Assembly: GCA_030704615.1 (NCBI GenBank)
Contig: CM060732.1
Coordinates: 59,563,053 to 59,627,052 of the forward strand
Direction: 5' to 3'
DNA length: 64,000 bases
Source: Takakia lepidozioides
Taxonomy: Eukaryota > Streptophyta > Takakiopsida > Takakiales > Takakiaceae
Numbering within the stretch: position 1 is the stretch's first letter; each line of letters starts with the position of its first letter. Positions 1 through 10,010 of the stretch are shown here, piece by piece. The notes beneath the pieces are model-generated. The model ran no database searches, had not been told where the DNA came from, and was given only the letters and a program-made list of their open reading frames with translations. The position numbers and the translations under genes are program-made.

Positions 1-199
1 GTGAAAGAGGTTATATTCTCCTTTCGCTATATAATTAAGGGGCCTGATTTGTGAGCTGTCACTCTAAGGTGCTTCCCTTTTTCAAACAAAAAAAAGAAAT
101 CCATATCTTGGAATCATGAAGGGAGCACATTCCTTCTTAAAAATTTCTATGGCAAGTCAAAGATTTGTCAAATAGCCGGCATCACAATAACATATTTTG

Positions 200-330
200 C
201 ATGTAGCCAAGTGGTAAAGGGCACATTACCACGTTGGATGTGGTTGTGGGTTCAAACCACCGTCTTGTGTGTCTCATGAAGGTGTCCACCTTTCAGCTGG
301 AAGATGGTGAAGAGACACCATAATTTACAC
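200..330 (+). repeat. tRNA-derived SINE-like head
   Basis: The stretch has the two internal RNA polymerase III promoter boxes of a tRNA-derived SINE: an A-box-like TAGCCAAGTGG near 205 and a B-box-like GGTTCAAACC near 250, spaced as in a tRNA gene. No cloverleaf with a proper acceptor stem or anticodon loop can be drawn with confidence, so a functional tRNA is unlikely. The downstream body (pyrimidine-rich, ATATAT runs) fits a SINE tail or adjacent repeat. The family is not recognised. Confidence 0.5.
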
Positions 331-338
331 TTCCTTTT

Positions 339-840
339 GGAGGCGTTTATATATATATGTTTTGAAACTGTGTTGTTCTAGTTTCACTCGTTTTGACCAA
401 ATCAGATTTGGTTAGCTGTTTTCCGAGGGGCTAGCATTGCTCTGTGTGCTTGGCTCTTCAGAGGACGCCTTCTGGAGGCGTTTATATATATATGTTTTGA
501 AACTATGTTGTTCTCGTTTCACTCGTTTTGACCTAATCAGATTTGGTTAGCTGTTTTCTGAGTGGCTAGCATTGCTCGAGGACTCGTGTGTAGTATGGTC
601 ACTACAAATTTGCGGCCGCTCCAACACGATGAGTTAGGATATTTGGCGGTCTGAAGCGAATAATCGCACCCAATTGTCAATGCGTAACTAATATATCGCT
701 TCGATTCTCTTTGGATGACGCATGTGTAGTATGGTTACTACAATTTGTGACCGCTCCAACACGATGAGTTACAATATGTGGTGGTCTGAAGCGAATAATC
801 GCACCCAATTGTCAATGCGTAACCGATATATCGGCCGGAA
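339..840. repeat. Two adjacent tandem duplications, each with a 135-bp period
   Basis: A unit starting GGAGGCGTTTATATATATAT occurs at 339 and again at 474. A different unit starting TGTAGTATGG occurs at 589 and again at 724, containing TCGCACCCAATTGTCAATGCG in both copies. Both duplications have the same 135-bp spacing although their sequences are unrelated. The copies differ by scattered substitutions. Nothing coding is seen here. Confidence 0.8.
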
Positions 841-2325
841 AAAATGCCCCGAATCAAGATACGAGCTGCGAAGAAATTGGAAGGAAATAAGACATGTTTT
901 GCGGCTCTTCCATGTGCAGCCACCCACATGGGGGGATCTGAAGGGCACTTTCTTCTACCCATTCTAAGTAATGCACCTTTCTTTAATAGTTCATGTGTTG
1001 TCCTGTATAATTGTGTGTTATGGGGATTTGTACCCACGATCGTTTGTCCATTGTAGCAGGTAATTGTGACTTATAATATGTGAGAACGTGTCACATGGGC
1101 AGAAAAATAGATAAAAGTAATCTGTCATCCATCGTATACACACCTACATAGATATGCATACTTGATATGTACACGACACGTGCGTAAAACAGATAAGACT
1201 GCGTAGAGTCTACGCGTAGCCCATATAGACTCGGATAGAGCTGACGCGTTCTCGTCGTCAGATCGCAAAAGCATCTTGCATCTACACCTTCCACGTGTGT
1301 ATTGTGACCGTCAGTACGCAGGCTATATCGGGTCAGGTTGAATTCAATCGTCAGATTCTCATCATCGGACGATTCTCATTTTTGTACGATCTGTCTGATG
1401 GGACGGACGATGTGACGGGCGTACGTGGCAGTCAGAATGGACCTCCAACTGTGAGATCCGTCAAGCCTAGGATTTATTGTGGATAGGAATGGGGATAATG
1501 TGGGCGGTGACTAATAAGCCTGATTAGCATCTCGTCAATGAAAATGTGCCACGTTTCAGTCCTGTCTAGGAGAGGGACGGTTTTAGTGTCGCCGGCCCCT
1601 TTACTTACCCGGTGATCGGAGCCTAATTTCCTCCATTGCTTCCGTTACATACCCGTTTTTAGATTTTCTACGGCCACTTTGGCGCCGGTGGGCGGAAAAT
1701 AGGGCTCCCAGAAGCTCGTGGACTCTCTCACTGGAACCTTCTTACGCGCTGGCGCCGTCAAAATGAACGACCCTGGATTATGTGCGGATTACTACCTACT
1801 CAGAAATTTCTGCAAGGTCCGGGAAGAAGTTTCTCACAAATCGAGTGATTATCCCACGAGAGATTTAGTAGATAGCTAGTTAGACGGGAGATGGGTTAGT
1901 AGGTGATTAGTAGGTGGTGAGATTGAGTTAGTTAGTCTCCATCCTCCCAGGCGGAGGAAGGAGAACCTATAACCGTGCGGCCCCAGGGGGGCCTTTAAAG
2001 GCAGGCCAAACCTGAAGCAGCATCATTCGTTCATCTCTGCGTCAATCTCAGAGAGTTTTCTTTCCCTTGTAAATTCAACATCCCATTTGGGTTCTTCCTC
2101 TCAGTCAATCTGAGATCGCGCATTGTTGTCCCTGCTCAAAGATTGTAGTTCTTTCCTTAGTTCCAGAATCCAGAGTCACGCAGTGTGCACGAAAGTGTGT
2201 TGATCAAGTAGCGCTTTGAGTGCTGCAGAAGTTTTGCAGACAGGTTGAGATCAAACAGTTGGGTATAGTCTCAGTGGTCGAAGGGTCAGACTGTAGTAGC
2301 ACTTGTTTTCTATTAGCAAGGAAGT
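841..2325. other. Intergenic region with the upstream region of the DnaJ gene
   Basis: No convincing coding frame is seen. The last ~400 bases before the DnaJ start at 2326 are pyrimidine-rich and probably hold its promoter and 5' untranslated leader. No TATA element could be assigned with confidence. Confidence 0.5.
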
Positions 2326-3013
2326 ATGGCCCAGGCAGTGGTGAATTCGCTCCGGGGAAGTAGTATGTTTCAGCCCTTGTGTGGAAGTTCATTCCATGGC
2401 GATTCTCTTCAAGCCGCCTCACAAGCGCGCTTCGCTTGTCAAGGAAAGAGAAGGAGTCACGGTCTTGTGGTAGCAAGGGGGTATATTGACGGGAGTGTGG
2501 CGGATCATTATGCAACCCTAGGAGTTAATCCTGGCGCACCAAGACATGAGATCAAGAAGGCGTACCGCCGGCTGGCTCTCCAGTATCACCCTGATGTTTG
2601 CAGTGGCGAGCACTGCATCAGGAAGTTTCAGCAAATCAATAGAGCCTATGAGGTACTCTTCTGCCCTCTTTGTGTTGTTATCGTCTATCTGTGTCTTTCC
2701 CCTTTGTCTGGCTTGCCATGAGAAACAGGGTCCATTTTCTGTTCCCTTGTCTCGCTCAACGAAATTTCGAACTCTTCTTTCATCAATAGTGCATGTGGTT
2801 TGTTTCTATCGTTGTCTCATGTTTCTCTTTTGGGCTGTGCAGAACGTCTTGAATGGCACAACGCAATTCGGGCAATTCGATGACGATTTGTCGGACAATC
2901 TGGAGGGATTCATGGGCGTGGGAGACGATTCTTGGGAGGATTGGGAAGAGTGGATGGGATGGGAGGGCGCTGGGACATACGACTACTCCAACCATGTCAA
3001 TGCGAGCATTTGA
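2326..3013 (+). CDS. J8: Chloroplast-type J-domain protein, J8-like
   Basis: Two exons, 2326-2652 and 2843-3013, joined in phase 0 across a 190-bp GT-AG intron, give a protein of 165 residues, close to the usual size of plant DnaJ8 proteins. The N-terminal ~55 residues are rich in Ser, Ala, Gln and Arg and look like a plastid transit peptide. A J-domain follows (about residues 60-110): HYATLGVNPGAPRHEIKKAY, then the diagnostic HPD within YHPDVC. The C-terminus carries the acidic stretch and the WEEWMGWEGAGTYDYSNHVN signature typical of the J8 family. The protein would stimulate a stromal Hsp70. The start was chosen as the first ATG that gives the transit-like leader. Splice phase and conserved ends suggest an intact gene. 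Confidence 0.88.
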
Positions 3014-4655
3014 CAATAGTTGGGGGCCTTTTCCTCTGTGAATATGTTTTATCAACGCAGTACGTGTACATATGTTTAGGTCACAACGGAGACGGAACCT
3101 TCTGGAGGGTGGCTCTGCGTCAAATTAACCCACAACCTGCATCCAGGTTGCGAGGACACACGCGAGTGTAGCACCCTGTCATATTCTGTGTGTAAATAGC
3201 TTGAAGTCTAGAGTCTTGGCGCCGCATCTATACATGTACATAAGATTTCTATCTGCCCCCAGGGAATACCGAGAGTGGCGGTATCTTAGATCTTTAGCCT
3301 CCTTTCATTGTACACAACTATGTGCATATGTGCATAATAGGCAGTCATTGGGGAGCAATTTTCCAATTTGTACCATCCATTTTTTGCTTCAATGTCAAGA
3401 AGCATAAAGGAACCTCCCCTTTCAATTGAGACCAGCGGATGTTCGAAATTGTAACAAAGAGCATGATACTTGAAGAAGTCCCAACCTGTGAGCACCTCCT
3501 CTGTGCATCTATTTGTGGTCTCAGATGTGGGGATGATCGTGTTATGAGTGTCGTAGCTCTTTGGCAGTGGTTTGGGTATAATCTGTTATGTGGTTATGGC
3601 AAATAGAATCTCTGCTGCTAGATTTGCCTATCAGGAGAGATCGTGATCTTGTCTTCCAACGAAAGATATTCTCCTTTGCAGCTCCCTTTCCAAAGTCTCA
3701 CGGTTAAGATTGAGTACTACTGTAAGCTTGTGTTAGTGTGCACTGAATCATCGACAGAGTGCGAGAATGTTTTGCCTTTGCTTCAAGGGAGTGGTGTGGA
3801 AATCAAATATGTTGCGGTGACCCTTTTTGGTTGGGCTATGCATATCTTGGTGTCGTCCCAATATCTCCGAACACCTCTGGTTGGGAAGATATACTCTGTC
3901 GTGCGGATGCTTACTGCTTACTCCACCTTGTCCTTCCATGAGTGTACCACTCTGACTTGGCAAAAATTAGGATGTCGTATTCCCAATTGATCTCACACGA
4001 TTCTTCCCTAACAGTCTGTCCCTTTGCGTTGCATTCGTCTGATTAGTATGGGGATGAACAAGCAACACGGTACTTGTGAAGATAAAAAGAGTATCGTGGG
4101 CCCAGACCGAGTATTGCAAACACTCCTTTTCTGTGTCTCTTGCTCAAGCAGTCCGACCCACAGCGGTAGTTCATTCAGCATCTCTGCACAGGCAAAAGTG
4201 CCCCCTCAGGATCATAAATGCCTCGGGGCCCAGCCACAGGACATGGGCTCTATCCTATCACATTGTGAGGATGAGAAAAGCATGTACTTGGCAAGAAAGC
4301 AATAAGCAACATGTATGTATGTTGGTGCCACAGTGTACCATAAAGTGATGACTCTTCCTGTCACGTACAAACTGCTGGGCCCAAATTGTAGGCACTTTAG
4401 CCACACAGTGCAGGAAAGTGGCAGGCCTTATTTGTAGCGCATAACTGTTCCTAGACTTTTGTGACAAACTAGACAAGAGGACTAGGTCCAATTGGCCCCT
4501 ACATTGAATATGAATTGGCACAGTTCCTGATAAACTTTGCCATATGGCTCGTTCAAGAAATACTGCAGATGTACTAGGGGGGCAGGTGAGCACAATACAA
4601 TATTCCTTTAAATAGAATATTCCAGGCATTTCCGGTGGCCTTCATCTTCTCGCTG
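3014..4655. other. Intergenic region
   Basis: This holds the 3' flank of the DnaJ gene and unassigned sequence. Frames of up to about 120 codons exist on both strands but show no recognisable domain or splice structure. Confidence 0.5.
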
Positions 4656-4659
4656 TTGG

Positions 4660-4785
4660 GCATTGTGCAAGGAGAGAGAGAGAGAGAGAGAGGACTCCGG
4701 CTGAAGCCGGCATAACTAAGAGCCACTTCGCCTCACGGCTATTGCCCCCTTTTGGGGGTGGGGTCCTATAAGGTCTCTCGCAACT
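4660..4785 (-). repeat. Dispersed repeat with a (GA)n tract; inverted relative at 41200-41300
   Basis: The reverse complement reads CTCTTAGTTATGCCGGCTT followed by a GGAGTC(CT)n run. The same series occurs on the plus strand near 41250-41300 (AGTGCTCTTAGTTATGCCGG, then GGAGTCTCTCTCTC). The two copies also share a GAAGTG/GAGGCGAAGTG stretch next to it. It is probably one end of a short interspersed or miniature element; the family is not recognised. Confidence 0.6.
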
Positions 4786-4827
4786 TTGGAACAGTCATCT
4801 GCATCCCAATGAACAAACTTCACACAA

Positions 4828-6640
4828 ATGCGTACGTCAACGTACGCATTTTTTGATGGGATGTATGAGGGGACAGAGGCGACCTCCAAACCACTCCTCC
4901 CAAACCGCCAGAAAGTCATTCTAGTGTGTTGCCATCACAGATTGCAGTTTGTTATGTTTTGCGTCCTTTGAAAATGCAGTATAGGAGTAGAATCAGCCTC
5001 CTAGACTGAGACTGCGTGCGTTGACGCACACACTTTTCACTGTGAACGTGCTGTGATTTCATGACAGATTAGCTTGCACAAACACATTGCAGGCAAAGAA
5101 AATGAAGAGCGTAGAAGCAACGCCGCCTGTTGGAGGAGAAAAAGAGGTTGAGGATGATGAAAACGACCCTCATTACGAGGACAAAACCGATGAAGTCATG
5201 GGATACCATAAGGTGAATTCTGCCCAAGTCATTAAGTTGAGGGTTGTTCCTGGTGGGAGGCTGTCGATACCATTGTGCAGGATGATCTCAATGCCAGTAG
5301 TCCGTACACATATAAGAAGTGCGACTTCGAAGTCCTATGGGACCTTGTATAAGCTCACGATGCGTTCTTGGAATACATGTACACGGTGAGCCTCTGCATA
5401 TTTGATTGCCTTTGGAAGAGGATTCTGAGTCTCTGTTGATGCAACAAGAAATAGCGGAGGCAGACAAGCGTGGAAAAGCTGAGGATTACGCCTCCCTCCC
5501 CAAAGACAAGCAAATTGCGAAGGGAGTAGAGACTGTAATTACCAGAGAGATAGACATCTAGAGAAAACAGCTCATGAGTGGATCAATCAAACAGTTGCGT
5601 ATCGCTGATCCTACTTTTGGGCCAAAATTCCTAAACCAAGTGAAGGTCCACTGGAACAAACACAGCAAACCGGAGATGACACAAGAGAAGCTTCATCGAC
5701 TGTCCATGGCTGTTGTGGAGCCGGAGTAGAAGGTGTGATGGTTAGAGATATGGAACTCAGACTAATAGTGAGGGACACCCACATGTTTCCAAAAAGTAAG
5801 AAGGACAATAACACCGGGAATATGAGGCTTTTTAGTGACGAAGTGTTTGACACATAGCTACACAAGGCAACATTTTGGAGCTAGATTCAGGAACAACCAA
5901 TATCCAACCTTTTTTGCACATGTTCTAATAGAACCGTTTAAGCATTCTTGCCTACTTACCTTTGCTATGTCTTGCAGCTGGAGCATAGGGCCTGGTCTGA
6001 CTTGTAGAGGCAGCTCGTGGATTTTAGTATAACCATGGCTCCACTGGACGTCACATTCCAGGCCTATGTGCGTAAGTGGAAAGCAATAGTCTGGCACAAC
6101 TGTTTTTTCAGGGGTTTCACAAAGAAGGGGTATCTCTTGAACGCATGATTTTGAGCAGCAGTATAATGCAAAAGTTGTAATGAAGCGTACATGTTCTCCA
6201 CATTCATTACCATTTCAGCAATTTCTCTCCATTGTCAATCTCCTCCAGAAATCAAGTGATGGATTGCCTTGAAACCGCGTGCGTTGACGCACATACTTTC
6301 AGAGGGTCCTTTATCCTCCTGTTAATTTGCTCTGAGCTCCACCTCTACCATGAATCGAGTGATGGACTCCTCTGAAACCGTGTGCGTTTATGCATCAGAC
6401 AGATTCAAAGGGTCCCTCTCTTGCTTTTCATGTGCATGGAGCTCCATACTCTGGAACAGTATGCGCTGACACACACAGATCCAGAGGGCCCCTCTCCCGC
6501 TTTTCATATGCATGGTCGAGCTCCACACACAGGGAGACACTCCATCTGTTTATTGCCTGAGAGCTCCACACTTGTCAGAAATGGATCCCTCTGGAAGTGT
6601 ATGCATTGACACACACACACAGTTTTAGAGGTCTCCTCTC
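4828..6640. repeat. Recurring short palindromes of the type GTGCGTTGACGCAC
   Basis: GCGTACGTCAACGTACGC, an 18-base inverted repeat with a two-base centre, lies near 4831. GTGCGTTGACGCAC occurs near 5017 and again near 6271. Degenerate versions follow near 6380, 6460 and 6600 (for example GTATGCATTGACACAC). In 6240-6640 the motif sits in imperfect repeat units of about 90-110 bases that also share TCCTCTGAAACCG or similar words. Confidence 0.6.
5087..5729 (+). pseudogene. Decayed relative of the transposon ParB-like gene at 21557-28073
   Basis: Two conserved blocks match the ParB-like gene of the nested transposon. Near 5240-5310 the frame reads GGRLSIPLCRMISMPVVR, corresponding to KLRIPLCRLVSLQVVR encoded near 22984. 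Near 5440-5729 a second frame reads LRIADPTFGPKFLNQV and EMTQEKLHRLSM, corresponding to VAIADPALGADFLVEV and TMTLEKLHRLAT encoded in the exon at 23834-24118. The blocks are in order but in different frames, an in-frame stop (near 5570) interrupts the second, and the DGNHR region between them is missing. I see no methyltransferase part and no inverted ends around it. It is a remnant of the same family, clearly diverged and not a recent copy. Confidence 0.7.
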
Positions 6641-7393
6641 TCCCATGTTCATGTCCTCAGAGCTATTTAATTCGGGGCTCACGGGCTCAAAAGCTTACAT
6701 GGTCAGGCTCACAATCTAGCACGCCCCCTATTCCACCTATGTATCTATGTTAGTATCTAGTTTACTATTTAATCATTGGGTGCTTGTGCTGTACCTACAA
6801 TGTGGTGTTTTGTGAAAAATGGTGTACTATATGAGTTTGAATGTGTTGGAGACTCTATGATGTTGCATAGTGTTTAGTGATTGAATTTGAATAGGCTCTA
6901 ACTCTATGCTAGATTCATTTCTCTTTTGAAAAAAAAAACTCTACGAGCTTACTACCCAATATTAAGCAGCTACCATAGATGAGAAGAGTATGCATGCCTC
7001 GGATAGCAAATGATGATGGAGATGGATGACAACTAAATTAGTGAAAGTTTGGGTTTTTTGTTAGAGATCATCGTGGATGAATGTGTGCAAGGCGTGAGTG
7101 GTTAGGTAAAGGTACGGTGAATGGTGGCGTGTCAGGTAATGTACATATCAACTCATGATTTATTGTACTTGTTAGTATCTTAGCCAGAATCTAAAAGATG
7201 GTGTCAAACTCAACAGCTCATGTAGAGAGAGTTGAGGAAGAGAGTAAGCGTGAGGCACTATTTCTAAATGTGGTTAGGGATTATTGGTTTTTTGGAAATT
7301 CGGGCGTATGCTCTTCTTTATCTCTTTAGGAAGTCTCCTCTGAAACCACCTGCGACGGCTAGAATGAATGGATCTTTTATAATAAAAAACTTT
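5730..7393. other. Intergenic region
   Basis: Apart from the palindrome units at 6240-6640, no coding frame or recognisable element is seen. Confidence 0.5.
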
Positions 7394-7650
7394 TGAAATC
7401 TGATGTTAGTTGCTCCCACTTTCCCTCACATTGAATTTTGGATTGTAACACTCTACACTTCACCTTCTCTTCCTCCATGACTGCCTACCTTTCGACGGCT
7501 ATATTGACCATCAAAATTCGTTGAAATCTGATGTTAGTTGCTCTCACTTTCCCTGACATTGAATTTTAGATTATAACACTCTACACTTCACCTTCTCTTC
7601 TTCCATGACTGCCCACCTTTCGGCGGCTATATTGACCATCAAAATTCTTT
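7394..7650. repeat. Tandem duplication of about 130 bases
   Basis: AATCTGATGTTAGTTGCTC is found near 7397 and again near 7526. The following text (CACTTTCCCT, CACTCTACACTTCACC, ACTGCC, CTTTCG-CGGCTATATTGACC) repeats in the same order with a few substitutions. The repeat is noncoding. Confidence 0.8.
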
Positions 7651-9383
7651 GTTGGAGCACGTTTGCTCGAAGTTCATGTTTTTCCCATTGGTCTTTTCGT
7701 TTCACTCCACCAAGGTCGTCGTCTTAGATGATGTAAATTTTTGTGTTTCAAATACAATCTCGTTGTACAAGCGTCATCCTTCAGCAATCATAACGATCTA
7801 GCATATACAATAATAAATTGTTTGTAGTCTGGAAGCTCTCATACATTTACAACAGATTTGCATCAAAATATATACATCCGGTTACCAAATGGTCTCATGT
7901 ACAAGAACATCACCCAACCGCTGAACTCCACACGATTGTGCAAACGCTTTATAAGGCCTGGCAATTTTCTCCAAGTACCCAATCGACAACCATGTTTCTG
8001 TAGTGTTTGGTTTAAAATATGCTTAGCTCGTAAATTTTTTTCGTACTCTGAGAAGCTCATGCTCACAAAACAATTATAGTATTTCACTCCTGACTGAAAA
8101 ATGATAAGGGATGTAGTGATGAACATGATTAAATGGCCAATCTTTGTAGATCTGATCATGTTTCCAGTGATGTGGCCATATGTGCAGATTATGCAGCTAA
8201 AAACTGTAGGTCTTTAGGAGTTGACACGTCACTCCCAAACATTGATCCATTTTGTTTTTGGGAGCACCAATGATCTGTTGACATGTATGCCGCATGTATG
8301 TAAGATACTTCCAATTGTTATCTGCCATGCATCACACTATTCCACCCAAGTCAGCTCACAAATCATCTCATACAAAAGATATGTAATCTTACAAGAAATC
8401 CGTGAATTATAGTTAGTGCCCTTGAAATCAAATGAAAGCATTCATCAAGGACAACAAAAATTACCAAATTTGTCTTTTTATTGTGTCATCTTACAGTAGG
8501 GGCTTGGGGGCAACTTCTTGCAAACACATTTCTTCAATTTCCTATGAATTATTCTCAAACTGAAAAGTGTGTTGGAGATGAGCGGACAAAGAGATGTCCA
8601 TCATAAACCATTTAATTTTAAGATCAGCCGTCATTCCCAAACAAAAGAATTCAATCGACTTTCAACCCTTTGAACAAGGGAAATTGGAGTGAGTAGATGA
8701 GCACTACGTATTGCTTAAACATAGTCTACAGTAGGGTAATGTGTATAAATTATAAACATTCTTCAGTTATGAAATATTCTAGGTAAGCTCCCATTACTTT
8801 ATGTTGATATGGCGACGAGAGTGACCTTTCAAATTCACACTCATATTAGCTCTCAAGGGGCACCTTGTCAAATTGAAAGGGTACGACCACCAAATGCTAC
8901 AACATGTGAATGGGTAGCTGGCAGAGTCTATGATTAGCCAACGGGGTTTGTCTCGTAGGAAACAGAGCAAGTGGCCCATTACATTTCTACATGGCCCTCA
9001 ACAAATGGACTTCTAATGTTCACTGGTAAGAAAACATTTTAGTGTGCTCTGCCAAGACGATTGATAGCAGGATATACCAAGATATACATAAAATTTAGAG
9101 CAAAGTCGAACTACCGAGTATCTCTAGCTTATTGAGTTAAGTGTAACAACTAAATCTCCTAGAGTCGTGGATAAGATGAGTTAATTATCTTTGTGAATAC
9201 AATCTTCAAACCTCCCAAAGACCAGTTGTAATCGATCTCCTAACTAGCATGTTGGTTTATGAAGAATGCGCGTATGTGGATGTATTCAATCTATCATCAA
9301 TGGTAGGTCGGAGGACCGTGGGATTGTGAGAAGATTTTCAGATTTGGAGTCGCAATCTAAGGATACTCGCTTTAACGGCTAAG
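7651..9383. other. Intergenic AT-rich region
   Basis: No coding frame with a recognisable product and no repeat structure that I could define. The final part lies upstream of the BAH-PHD gene. Confidence 0.5.
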
Positions 9384-10010
9384 ATGGCAGGACTCCCTCG
9401 GCCCAGAACAAGATGGTTTCATACTTCTTACACACTGCGTAACGGTGATGTTGTCCACAATGGTGACAACGTCATATTGTGGCCTGCACATGGAGACACT
9501 ATGTACGTATGTGTTATCGAGAGAATGTACAAAGAAATAACACACCGATATACGGAGGTAGAAATGATGCAGGTACGTTGGTACTACACGCCTTACGACA
9601 CACTTCGTGGGAAAGAATCCCATCATAGTGAGAGTGAGGTTTTTTCTACAAATGAAAGATCTGAACAACTTATGGCTAGCATAGAGGGTAAATGCAACAT
9701 CCACACCTATGCAGAGTATTGTGCTTTGCCATGGGCTGAGACACGAGAAGGATATATAAGGGACTACTTTTGCCGTATGTCATACGACCCAAATACAGGT
9801 GATTACTCTCATGATAATTTTCCTCCCATTTCCATTGTTTGTATCTGCCAGGTGCCTGAGAATCCAGATCTTGAGATGATTCAATGTGATGGTTGCCATA
9901 AATGGTTCCACATTATTTGCATGGGCGTCACTGACGCTCAGCGTAGCGCAGTAAGTTGGAAATGCCCGCAATGTATTTTGACATCTAATAGCCGATGTCG
10001 TCGAAGGTAG
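9384..10010 (+). CDS. BAH-PHD histone reader, EBS/SHL-like, intronless
   Basis: A single uninterrupted frame of 208 codons. A bromo-adjacent homology domain covers about residues 20-135 (GDNVILWPAHGD, MMQVRWYYTPYDTLRG, EVFSTNE, IEGKCNIHTYAEY, DYFCRMSYD). A PHD finger follows at about 150-197 with all eight zinc ligands (CICQ, CDGCHKWFH, CMG, CPQC). Plant proteins of this build (EBS, SHL) bind H3K4me and H3K27me marks and repress floral and other developmental genes; about 210-235 residues is normal. The known family genes have several introns while this copy has none, which suggests a retrocopy or intron loss. The frame is nevertheless intact. A T-tract lies 45 bases downstream. The product is predicted to be nuclear. 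Confidence 0.85.
   Translation: MAGLPRPRTRWFHTSYTLRNGDVVHNGDNVILWPAHGDTMYVCVIERMYKEITHRYTEVEMMQVRWYYTPYDTLRGKESHHSESEVFSTNERSEQLMASIEGKCNIHTYAEYCALPWAETREGYIRDYFCRMSYDPNTGDYSHDNFPPISIVCICQVPENPDLEMIQCDGCHKWFHIICMGVTDAQRSAVSWKCPQCILTSNSRCRRR

Noticed and set aside
200-275. Functional tRNA gene
   Set aside because: A and B boxes are present, but no convincing acceptor stem or anticodon arm can be drawn, so a SINE head is the better reading.
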